A DNA stretch of 47,621 bases. Origin: Thermoleophilia bacterium UBA6103 (GTDB lineage: Bacteria; Actinomycetota; Thermoleophilia; UBA2241). Below are positions 23,009-30,177 of the stretch, piece after piece. The position numbers were made by a program, and so were the translations under genes. The notes beneath the pieces are model-generated. The model had not been told where the DNA came from, ran no database searches, and worked only from the letters and a program-made list of their open reading frames with translations. Within the stretch, counting starts at the first letter, position 1. Every line of letters begins with the position of its first letter. Location: contig DIWP01000031.1 of the NCBI GenBank assembly GCA_002423545.1, positions 61,146 to 108,766 on the forward strand, in the 5' to 3' direction.

Positions 23009-24829
23009 TCATCGATCGGCGATCGACACAGTCAGATACGACGGTCGCCGCCCGTCGTGATAGACGGTCTGGGCGGCGACCGCGCGCTCGGTGCCCCAGC
23101 CGGAGTCGTCTCCGGTGTTGAGGTTGCGGTCGTAGCGGTCGAAGTTGCTGCTCGAGACCTCGGCCCGCAGGCGGTGGCCGCGGGCGACGACGTAGCTGGT
23201 CGCCCACAGGTCGACGCCGATCTGGTAGGTCCGCCCCGGCTCCACGGCCGCCGGTTCACGACCGCCGTCGCGATACCGCAGGCGCCGGACGCCCTCCTGG
23301 ATCAGGTGCGCGTGACCGTCGGGAAAGACGTCGACCAGGGCCACTGTGAAGTCGGTGTCGTCGGCCGAGGTGCTCACGTGCAGGGTGGCCGAGAGCGGGC
23401 CGGTGATCTCGAGGTCGCGATCGAGGACCTCTGAGGTGTAGACGAGCACGTCGGCGCGCTGCTCGAGCGGTCGCCGGTCCTTGAGGTGGCGGGCCGCCTC
23501 CCAGAGGTTGGCGTCGAGCCAGTAGGTCAGCGGCCGGTCGGGATCGTAGAGAAAGCGGTCGGCAGGCTCGTCGGCCGCCGGCTCCCAGGAGAGGCGCCCG
23601 TCGCCGCCGGCGCCGTTGGCGTGACCGTTGCCGCGAAGGTGGAGGCGCCGCGCTACTACGCCGGGCGGCGGCCAGTCGGACGCGGTATGCCACTCGTCGG
23701 CGACCATGGTGAAGTAGCGCACCGGTGCCCCGGTCGTGACGCGGGGGGCGCGTCGGCCGGCGGCGGCCCGGTCCACAGAGGCGTCGTCCGCTGACGGCTC
23801 TGCGTCGCGCAGCCACTCGTCCATGAACGCGGCGACCCGGTCGTGCGCGTAGCCGTGGCCGTGCAGCTCGTGACGGCCGACGCGGCCGCTGAACTCCGGC
23901 GTCATCTCATGGTCGGTGGCGGCGAGCGAGAGGAACTGCCGCGAACTCACCGCAGGTGCCGCCGCTTGTCGCACACCGCGCCAGCCGTCGATGGTGCCGC
24001 TGAGGAACATGTCGTACCAGCCGCCCCAGTGGAGGACCGGCACGGTCACCTCGGTGTGGCGCCGGTCGACGTCGATGTCGTCCCAGCTCGCGGCGTGATG
24101 GGCCCGGGTGGCCCAGGCGGTGTAGGTGTCGTTGGGATGGCCGGCGGCGGCGGCGGCGCCGGCCAGCGGCAGGTGCCAGGGATCGAAGCGGTACTCGTTG
24201 TGATCGCGACGCCCGTCGATGTCGTAGGCCCAGCGCCCCATGGTCTGATGGCAGAAGGCGCCGCCGTTGTACACCCAGGAGCTCGAGATGTCGGCGGCGG
24301 TGTCGCCGGGGGCAAGGCAGCGCAGGGCCGGGTGGCCGAGCGCGGCGACCGCCCATTGCGTGTAGCCGTAGTAGGACTCGCCGGTCATGCCGGCGTCGCC
24401 GGTACACCAGGGCTGCGCGGCGAGCCAATCGAGCGTGTCCCAGCCGTCCCGAGCCTCGTTGACGAACGGCCGGAAGGTGCCCCCCGAGGCCCAGCGTCCG
24501 CGGACGTCCTGGATGACGCAGGCGTAGCCGAGGCGGGCCCAGTATCGGCCGTGGGCCGGCATGTAGCAGTACGCCTGACGCTTGCCGTACGGCATGCGGA
24601 TCAGCACGGCGGGGAAGGGGCCGGCGGCGTCCGGCAGGTACACGTCGGCCAGCAGGTCGATGCCGTCGCGCATCGGCACGCGGACGTCGTCGAGCCGCCG
24701 CACGCCGTTGACGCGCCGGGGGGTGTCGGACGGCAGCTCCCGGCGCGGCGTGACCGCGGCGGTGAGGAACGTCTGCAGCGAACGACTCGCCAGCCAGCGG
24801 GTGTCGGCCAGAAGTCTGCTGCGCGTCAT
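23009..24829 (-). CDS. CocE/NonD family hydrolase (X-Pro dipeptidyl-peptidase-like)
   Basis: A 606-residue serine hydrolase of the cocaine esterase/X-prolyl peptidase group. Alpha/beta-hydrolase domain: PMRDGIDLLADVYLP near the start, oxyanion region PYGKRQ, nucleophile S152 in TGESYYGY, acid D273 in HWGGWYDMF, and His307 in ATDHEMTP as the probable catalytic His. The C-terminal jelly-roll domain (about 400-606) ends with EVSSSNFDRYDRNLNTG, typical of the family. No signal peptide is clear, so it is probably cytoplasmic and may act on esters, amides or peptides. ATG 24829 has GGAGGG 6 bases upstream. It is the first gene of a two-gene unit with the peptide-binding protein, which fits use of imported peptides, though that is inference. 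Confidence 0.88.
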   Translation of the reverse strand: MTRSRLLADTRWLASRSLQTFLTAAVTPRRELPSDTPRRVNGVRRLDDVRVPMRDGIDLLADVYLPDAAGPFPAVLIRMPYGKRQAYCYMPAHGRYWARLGYACVIQDVRGRWASGGTFRPFVNEARDGWDTLDWLAAQPWCTGDAGMTGESYYGYTQWAVAALGHPALRCLAPGDTAADISSSWVYNGGAFCHQTMGRWAYDIDGRRDHNEYRFDPWHLPLAGAAAAAGHPNDTYTAWATRAHHAASWDDIDVDRRHTEVTVPVLHWGGWYDMFLSGTIDGWRGVRQAAAPAVSSRQFLSLAATDHEMTPEFSGRVGRHELHGHGYAHDRVAAFMDEWLRDAEPSADDASVDRAAAGRRAPRVTTGAPVRYFTMVADEWHTASDWPPPGVVARRLHLRGNGHANGAGGDGRLSWEPAADEPADRFLYDPDRPLTYWLDANLWEAARHLKDRRPLEQRADVLVYTSEVLDRDLEITGPLSATLHVSTSADDTDFTVALVDVFPDGHAHLIQEGVRRLRYRDGGREPAAVEPGRTYQIGVDLWATSYVVARGHRLRAEVSSSNFDRYDRNLNTGDDSGWGTERAVAAQTVYHDGRRPSYLTVSIADR

Positions 24830-24868
24830 GTGGCTCCCTCCTCTCTCATCGCGGCGGTCTCGTCCGGC

Positions 24869-24896
24869 ACGCTATAGAAGGGGCCCGGGTTGTCAA
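24869..24896 (-). promoter_or_regulatory. Candidate promoter of the hydrolase-binding protein unit
   Basis: Read on the minus strand: a perfect TTGACA at 24896-24891 and, after 16 bases, TAGCGT at 24874-24869 (overlapping TATAGC at 24876-24871). It is 40 bases upstream of the hydrolase ATG. The -35 is convincing, the -10 is not. Confidence 0.45.
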
Positions 24897-25007
24897 GGAC
24901 CAATAAATGCCGGCCGACGCTCGACTGGACGACTCTCGCTGGCCCGGGGGAGGGTCGGACAGTATGCTATGAGTGGCGAGACCCTCCGCGAGAAGGGACC
25001 GCAGCAG

Positions 25008-25037
25008 ATGGACCGACGGGGATCACAGTCATCGTGA
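25008..25037 (+). CDS. Possible 9-codon leader ORF coupled to the aminotransferase start
   Basis: ATG 25008 with AAGGGA at 24993-24998 (9-base spacer) encodes MDRRGSQSS and stops at 25035-25037 in a GTGA that contains the GTG start of the aminotransferase. The aminotransferase itself has only a weak G4 run 12 bases upstream of its GTG. The same GTGA overlap links the next two genes, so coupling through a short leader is plausible. The frame is also open from an ATG at 24969 (22 codons). A TATGCT hexamer at 24963-24968 could be the -10 of the operon. Confidence 0.35.
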   Translation: MDRRGSQSS

Positions 25038-27103
25038 GCGGCGGCGACGCGGGCGTGCAGCGCTCGGCGGCCGTCGCCGAGCGGTTTGCCACGCACGTCA
25101 ACCGCGGCCAGATGCGCTACTTGCGCTCCGGGCACCTCGATGTGCTCGAGAGCGAGCGCGCCGGTATCGGCTTCGTCGATGCCGGCAGCGGACGCTCGTA
25201 CATCGACTGTTTCACGAGCGCCGGCTGCTTCAATGTCGGGCGCCGCGATCCGGCGGTGATCGCCGCCCTCGAGGCGGCCATCGACGAGGGGCTCGACCTC
25301 GGCACCCCCGACATGCTCTCCGTGCCGCGTGTGGAGCTTGCCGAGAGGCTCACGAGCCTCGCTCCCGGCGACCTCGACAGGGTGCTGTTCGCCGCCGGCG
25401 GCGGCGATGCCGTGGACTGCGCCATCAAGCTTGCCCGCGGCGCCACCGGGCGGCCGCAGGTCATCGCCATGCAGAAGGGCTACCACGGTCACGTGGGCTT
25501 CGCCCTGTCGGCCAACGGCAAAGAGCACTATCGCGAATACTTCGAGCCGTTGGCGCCGGGCTTCGCGTTCGTGCCCTTCAACGACTACGAGGCGGTCGCG
25601 GACCTGATGTCGCCGAGCACCGCCGCCGTCTTGCTGGAGCCGGTGCAGGGCGAGGCCGGCATCTACGTGGCCGACGACGACTACCTGCGCCGGTTGCGCG
25701 AGCTCTGCGACCGGCACGACGCGCTGCTCATCTTCGACGAGATACAGACCGGCCTCGGCCGCACCGGGCGTCTCTTCGCCGCCGAGCACTCCGGCGTGGT
25801 CCCGGACATCATGACGCTGGCCAAGTCGCTCGGCGGCTCAGTGTTCCCCAACGCCGCAGTACTGTATCGACACGTCGAGCCGCTGATCGGCTACGCGGAA
25901 GCCCATCCGGACTTCCATTCCACTACGACCGGCGGCTCGGACCTGGGGTGCCGCGTCTCGCTGGCGGTCCTCGACAAGCTCGTTGGGGAGCGCCTGTGGC
26001 AGAACGCGGCCGCCCGCGGTGCCGAGCTGACGGTGGCGCTCGAGAAGCTTCGCGCCGAGCATCCCCGCCTCATCACCGAGGTGCGTGGCCGCGGCCTCAT
26101 GGTCGGCCTCGAGTACGCACACGAGTTCATGGGACCGCTGATGAGCGACGCTCTCAGCAGGCAGGGCGTGTTCGCCGCGTACTCCGGTAACGCGCCGCAG
26201 GTCATGCGGTTCATGCCGCCGCTCACGGTGACCGAGAGAGAGATGGCGAGGATCGTGACGGCGATCACCGCGGCCGTCGCGTCGATCCGGCCGCTGCTGA
26301 CGGTGGCGCTGCCGGCGACCAGGGTGCCCGGCGTACTGCCGCTGCTGGACAACGAGATGGTGCAGATCAGGCTCTTCGGCCTGCTGCGCGACATGCAAGA
26401 CAGGAGTCGCGAGATGAAAGAACGTGCGCACGGCGCCGGCGGAACGGCCAGAGACGCTCTCGAGAAGCTCGAGCCACAGTTGCAGCAGCTCGTCGGAGCC
26501 ATGCTCAAGGCCGGTCAGGCGGTCGATCGCACGGCCGGGCCGGTGGTCAGACCGGCGGTGCGGCGCTTCACGACGGCCGCCCACGCCACCGCCGACCAGG
26601 CTGCGGCGGCGGCCGGCGGCGCCGGCCGCCGCGTCGGCGAGCATCTGCCGACCGCCGTCAAAGAGGTCGGCGCCAGCGCCGGCACCGTCGCTCGCGGGGC
26701 GGTCGCCAAAGCGCCCGAGGTGGCCCGCCGTGCCGGCCCGGCGACCGTCAGGGTGGCCCGAAGCACTCCCGACGCGGTGCGTCAGGCGGTACCGGCCACC
26801 CGTGACGCGGTGACCCGTGCCGCGAGCGCGGCGGCCGACGCGGCCTCGACGGCGGCCGTCAAGACCAGAGAGACGTTGCCGCACGATCGCGAGCAGGTCC
26901 GCGACATCGATGAGTGGGGTCGCGTGATCGGCATCCTTGCCGGGCGCGCCATGGATTGTGTCGCAGCGACCACCGACGCCGTCGCTCGCGGAGTCGGCAG
27001 GGCCCGCAAGGTGCCTGGTGGACACCCCGGTCCGTCTGGTGATGCGTCGCGGTCGACGCCGACCGGCGACGACCGCGGTCCGGGGTCGGGCGCCGTCTCG
27101 TGA
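25034..27103 (+). CDS. Class III PLP aminotransferase with long Ala-rich helical tail
   Basis: A 689-residue protein. Residues ~15-420 are a complete class III (ornithine/putrescine/4-aminobutyrate type) aminotransferase: GGGDAVDCAIKLAR at 122-135, KGYHGHVGFALS (Y150, H151), LLEPVQGE (E202), LIFDEIQTGLGRTG with the PLP-nitrogen Asp235, Schiff-base K264 in DIMTLAKSLGG, and STTTGGSDLGC for the phosphate. The family is normally ~400-450 residues; here ~270 more follow. This tail (about 421-689) is rich in Ala, Val, Arg, Thr with few bulky residues, has irregular ~11-residue periodicity (for example AGPATVRVARSTPDAVRQAV), and looks like a long amphipathic helix as in phasins, LEA or apolipoproteins. 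It may bind a membrane, granule or partner. GTG 25034 start by leader coupling is tentative. Amino donor and acceptor are unknown. Overlaps the next gene (GTGA). Confidence 0.88.
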   Translation: MSGGDAGVQRSAAVAERFATHVNRGQMRYLRSGHLDVLESERAGIGFVDAGSGRSYIDCFTSAGCFNVGRRDPAVIAALEAAIDEGLDLGTPDMLSVPRVELAERLTSLAPGDLDRVLFAAGGGDAVDCAIKLARGATGRPQVIAMQKGYHGHVGFALSANGKEHYREYFEPLAPGFAFVPFNDYEAVADLMSPSTAAVLLEPVQGEAGIYVADDDYLRRLRELCDRHDALLIFDEIQTGLGRTGRLFAAEHSGVVPDIMTLAKSLGGSVFPNAAVLYRHVEPLIGYAEAHPDFHSTTTGGSDLGCRVSLAVLDKLVGERLWQNAAARGAELTVALEKLRAEHPRLITEVRGRGLMVGLEYAHEFMGPLMSDALSRQGVFAAYSGNAPQVMRFMPPLTVTEREMARIVTAITAAVASIRPLLTVALPATRVPGVLPLLDNEMVQIRLFGLLRDMQDRSREMKERAHGAGGTARDALEKLEPQLQQLVGAMLKAGQAVDRTAGPVVRPAVRRFTTAAHATADQAAAAAGGAGRRVGEHLPTAVKEVGASAGTVARGAVAKAPEVARRAGPATVRVARSTPDAVRQAVPATRDAVTRAASAAADAASTAAVKTRETLPHDREQVRDIDEWGRVIGILAGRAMDCVAATTDAVARGVGRARKVPGGHPGPSGDASRSTPTGDDRGPGSGAVS

Positions 27104-28689
27104 CCATGCAGCCGCAGACCGTCGATCTTGAGGCTCGCGCGGCACGAGTGTTCGGCGCAGCCCAGGTAGAACGGGCGCGGCCTTTTGCGCATCCTCTGCT
27201 CGGGGCCGACCGGAGCGGCGCCGTCGTGACGGGAACGGACGGTCGGCGATACATGGACTGCATCGGCGGCCGCGGTATCTTCAATCTTGGTCGTCGCCCA
27301 GTGCACGTGCTGGCGGCGCTGCGGGAAGCGGTCCAGGTGGCCGACCAGGGCAACTTCCCGCTGATCTCGGCCGAGAAGGCCGATCTGGCCCGGCGTTTGG
27401 CGGCATTCGCGCCCGGAGAGCTGGACTGTGCCGTCTTCAGCGTCTCGCGTGGCGAGGCGCTCGATGCGGCCTGTAAGCTCGCCCGCGGACACAGCCGGCG
27501 CGGGGGCCTCGTCACCGTCGACGGCGGCTGGTACGGGGAGACCGGCTTCGCTCTGGCGCTGTCGGAGCGGCGGGACACGACCGACTTCGCACCGCTCATC
27601 CCCGACGTGCGGTCGGTACCCATGAACGACTTGACGGCGGCCGAGGCCGCCATCGGCCGACTCGACGCGGCCTTCATCCTCGAGCCGGTGCAGGCGGAGA
27701 ACGGCTGCCGCTGCGTGGAGCCGGACTACCTGCGTGCGGTGGCGCGCATCTGCCGCGATCGCGGGGTGCTGCTGGTGCTCGATGAGACGCAGAGCGGCAT
27801 GGGCCGTACCGGCGCCCGCTTCGCGTACGGTCACTGGGGCGTGGTGCCGGACATCCTCGTCATCGGCGAGAGTCTCGCGGCCGGCGCCTTCCCGATCTGC
27901 GCCACTCTGTTCGCCGCGCCGTTGCAGGAGTTCCTCAATGAGCATCCGCTCATCCATCTGTCCACGTTCGGGGGCTCCGACGTGGGCTGTCTGGTGGGGC
28001 AGGCGGCGCTCGACGACTACGAGGCCGTGCGTCCCTGGGAGAATGCGGCCGTGATGGGCGAGCGACTCGCCACCTCGCTGCAGACCCTGGCCGACGAGCA
28101 TCCCGACATCGTTCTGGGCGTGAACGGTAAGGGCCTGCTGCTGGCGCTGGAGCTCACGTCAGAGGAGCAGGCGGCGGCCCTGAGCGCGGCACTGGCCGAC
28201 AACGGCGTACTGGCCGTGCCGGGCCGGGTGGCGACGGCGTCGGTCGTCCTGCGGCCGAGCCTGCTCATCACCGACGAGGAGTGCCAGCACCTCGTGGCCG
28301 GGTGCAGGGCGGCGTTGGCAGCGCTCGCGGCGCCGCCACAGGGGCGCGACGCCCGGCGGACCTCGCGGCGCTCGGCGGCGGCGCGCGGGACGTCGAAGGC
28401 GGGCGGGACGGCGGCGAAGTCGGGCACGATCGCTTCGGACACGTCGGCTGCCGCGAAACGGCGTTCAGGCACATCCAGACGCGGCGATACGTCCGCGACG
28501 ACGAGCGAGTCGACGCGCAAGCCGCGCGCGCCGGCCGCCAAGAAGCGCGCGCCGGCCGCCGGACCGGCTGCGGAGCAGCCGGCCGACACGTCCACGGGCG
28601 CAGTCGGATCGACCGGGACCGAGGCCCCCGTGCGCCGGAAGCGGTCGTCCCGGCAGCAGCGGCAGAAGCGTCCTCCCGGCGGCCGGTGA
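27100..28689 (+). CDS. Class III aminotransferase homologue lacking the catalytic lysine, with basic tail
   Basis: A 529-residue paralogue of the preceding protein. The fold positions align: VSRGEALDAACKLARG with the GGGDAV segment, FILEPVQAENG, VLDETQSGMGRTG with Asp228, and STFGGSDVGC. However the position of the Schiff-base Lys is Glu257 in DILVIGESLAAG (codon GAG), and the YHG that stacks on PLP reads WYG (W144, Y145). It is therefore unlikely to transaminate and is probably a pseudoenzyme partner. The last ~118 residues (from ~412) are Lys/Arg/Ala/Ser/Thr-rich, histone H1-like and disordered (KPRAPAAKKRAPAAG). Start GTG 27100 lies in the stop of the previous gene (ATG 27106 is an alternative), and its own stop overlaps the next GTG. 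The two proteins may form a heterodimer; that is inference. Confidence 0.85.
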   Translation: MTMQPQTVDLEARAARVFGAAQVERARPFAHPLLGADRSGAVVTGTDGRRYMDCIGGRGIFNLGRRPVHVLAALREAVQVADQGNFPLISAEKADLARRLAAFAPGELDCAVFSVSRGEALDAACKLARGHSRRGGLVTVDGGWYGETGFALALSERRDTTDFAPLIPDVRSVPMNDLTAAEAAIGRLDAAFILEPVQAENGCRCVEPDYLRAVARICRDRGVLLVLDETQSGMGRTGARFAYGHWGVVPDILVIGESLAAGAFPICATLFAAPLQEFLNEHPLIHLSTFGGSDVGCLVGQAALDDYEAVRPWENAAVMGERLATSLQTLADEHPDIVLGVNGKGLLLALELTSEEQAAALSAALADNGVLAVPGRVATASVVLRPSLLITDEECQHLVAGCRAALAALAAPPQGRDARRTSRRSAAARGTSKAGGTAAKSGTIASDTSAAAKRRSGTSRRGDTSATTSESTRKPRAPAAKKRAPAAGPAAEQPADTSTGAVGSTGTEAPVRRKRSSRQQRQKRPPGGR

Positions 28690-30110
28690 AGGCCCTCTAT
28701 TTCGATCGCGCGACGGCTCGCGCCCTCGCCGCGCAGGCTCTCGGCAAGGTCCGTAAGGACCTCGCCTTCGGGCGGCTCTCTCCGGTGAGCTACGGCGAGG
28801 TGCCGATACCGGAGCTTCCGGGGCCCGAATGGGTCAAAGTCGCCAACCTTGAGTGCGGCCTCTGCGGCACCGATGTGCATCTCATGTTCATGGACATCGA
28901 CCCGCGCTCGTTCGCCGCCGCCATCCCCACGTTGCCGCGGACCTTCCTCGGCCACGAATGCTGGGGCCGGGTCGTCGGCGCGGGCGAATCGGCGCGCACC
29001 GGTCGCGACGGACCCAGCGGTGGCTTTTGCCCGGGGGAGCGCGTGGCGCTGCGGATCTCGTGGCCTTCGTGCGTGCAGATGGGGATCGACCCGCCCTGCC
29101 GGCAGTGCCGGGCCGGCGCCTACATGCTGTGTGAGAACACCGGCCGGCTGGCGTCTCAGGCCACGGCAGCGGCGTCCGCCCCCGACTCACCCGAGCCGCG
29201 GCGACAGGGCAAGGGCCGCCGGTCCCGGAACGGCGGCCGCCGGCGGCGAGCCGAAGCCGCTCCCGAGCCTGCGGTCGCCGATACCTCGACGATGGGCGCG
29301 GTGGCCGCGGTGTCCGGTGACGGATCGTGGCTGTCGGGAGACCTCGGCGGCGGCTTCTCACCGATCATGGTCGCCCACGCCGAGCAGCTCTTCCGCATCC
29401 CCGACGCCGTCCCCAACGAGCGAGCCGTGCTCCTGGAGCCGACCGCGGTGGCCGTCCACGCGGCGCTGAGACGGCTGCCGCAACCCGGTGATCACGTGCT
29501 CGTGATCGGCGGCGGCTCCATCGGTCTGCTGCTCATGGCCGTCCTGCGCCACTATGCACCGGACATCGAGCTGCACTGCGTGGTGCGCCACGAGATGCAG
29601 GCTGCACTGGCCGAGTGGCTGGGGGCGATCGTCCATCGTCCCGGTGCCGGCCTGGCACGCGACCTGGCTCGCGCCAGCGGCGCCTGCTACGTCCACGCAC
29701 CCTTCAGTAACGAGGCGCTACTCGGCGGCTTCGACGTGGTCTTCGACGCGGTCGGCAGCGGCGAGACCCTGCGCGATGCGCTGCGCTGGGTGCGGGCCCG
29801 CGGCGCCGTGGTGCTGCTCGGCGCCGAGCTGCGTTCCGGCCGTTTCGACTATACGCCGCTCTGGCACCAGGAGATCGACCTGCTCGGCGTCGACGGCCAT
29901 GCCACCGAGGCCGACGGGCGCAGCTCCTTCGATCACGCAGCGCAGCTCCTGGCCGATCCCGGCTTCCCGGTCGAGGGCCTGGTGACCCACCGCTTCCCTA
30001 TGGATGCGTGGCAGGATGCTGTGCGTGCCTTCCTGGACAAAGAGAAGTCGGGGGCGGTCAAGATCGTCCTCGAGCATCTGGAAGCTCGCGGGACGAAGCG
30101 GCGGACCTGA
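28686..30110 (+). CDS. Zinc-type medium-chain alcohol dehydrogenase with basic insertion
   Basis: A 474-residue MDR-family NAD(P)-dependent dehydrogenase, longer than the usual ~350. Catalytic zinc: C60 in CGLCGTD, H90-E91 in LGHECWG, and probably E251 in LLEPTAVAVH. Structural zinc cysteines: C129, C138, C141, C149, with an unusual 8-residue gap between the first two. Rossmann motif VIGGGSIGLL at about 273-282. Between the structural zinc lobe and the coenzyme domain there is an insertion of ~60 residues (about 157-218) containing the basic run RRQGKGRRSRNGGRRRRAE. It starts with GTG in the stop of the pseudo-aminotransferase gene, so it belongs to the same translationally coupled operon. 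It would oxidise an alcohol or reduce an aldehyde made or used by the aminotransferase; substrate unknown. Confidence 0.88.
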   Translation: MKALYFDRATARALAAQALGKVRKDLAFGRLSPVSYGEVPIPELPGPEWVKVANLECGLCGTDVHLMFMDIDPRSFAAAIPTLPRTFLGHECWGRVVGAGESARTGRDGPSGGFCPGERVALRISWPSCVQMGIDPPCRQCRAGAYMLCENTGRLASQATAAASAPDSPEPRRQGKGRRSRNGGRRRRAEAAPEPAVADTSTMGAVAAVSGDGSWLSGDLGGGFSPIMVAHAEQLFRIPDAVPNERAVLLEPTAVAVHAALRRLPQPGDHVLVIGGGSIGLLLMAVLRHYAPDIELHCVVRHEMQAALAEWLGAIVHRPGAGLARDLARASGACYVHAPFSNEALLGGFDVVFDAVGSGETLRDALRWVRARGAVVLLGAELRSGRFDYTPLWHQEIDLLGVDGHATEADGRSSFDHAAQLLADPGFPVEGLVTHRFPMDAWQDAVRAFLDKEKSGAVKIVLEHLEARGTKRRT

Positions 30111-30139
30111 CCGGCCAGAAGCCGACGCGAGACGCGGGA

Positions 30140-30166
30140 CGACGAGCCGGGAATGCCGGCACGTCG
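30140..30166. terminator. Terminator hairpin between convergent genes
   Basis: CGACGAGCCGG (30140-30150) pairs with CCGGCACGTCG (30156-30166) around GAATG, 11 positions with one A-A mismatch. It lies in the 67 bases between the dehydrogenase stop and the sbcC stop, so it may end both transcripts. Confidence 0.65.
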
Positions 30167-30177
30167 CAGCGTCACGG

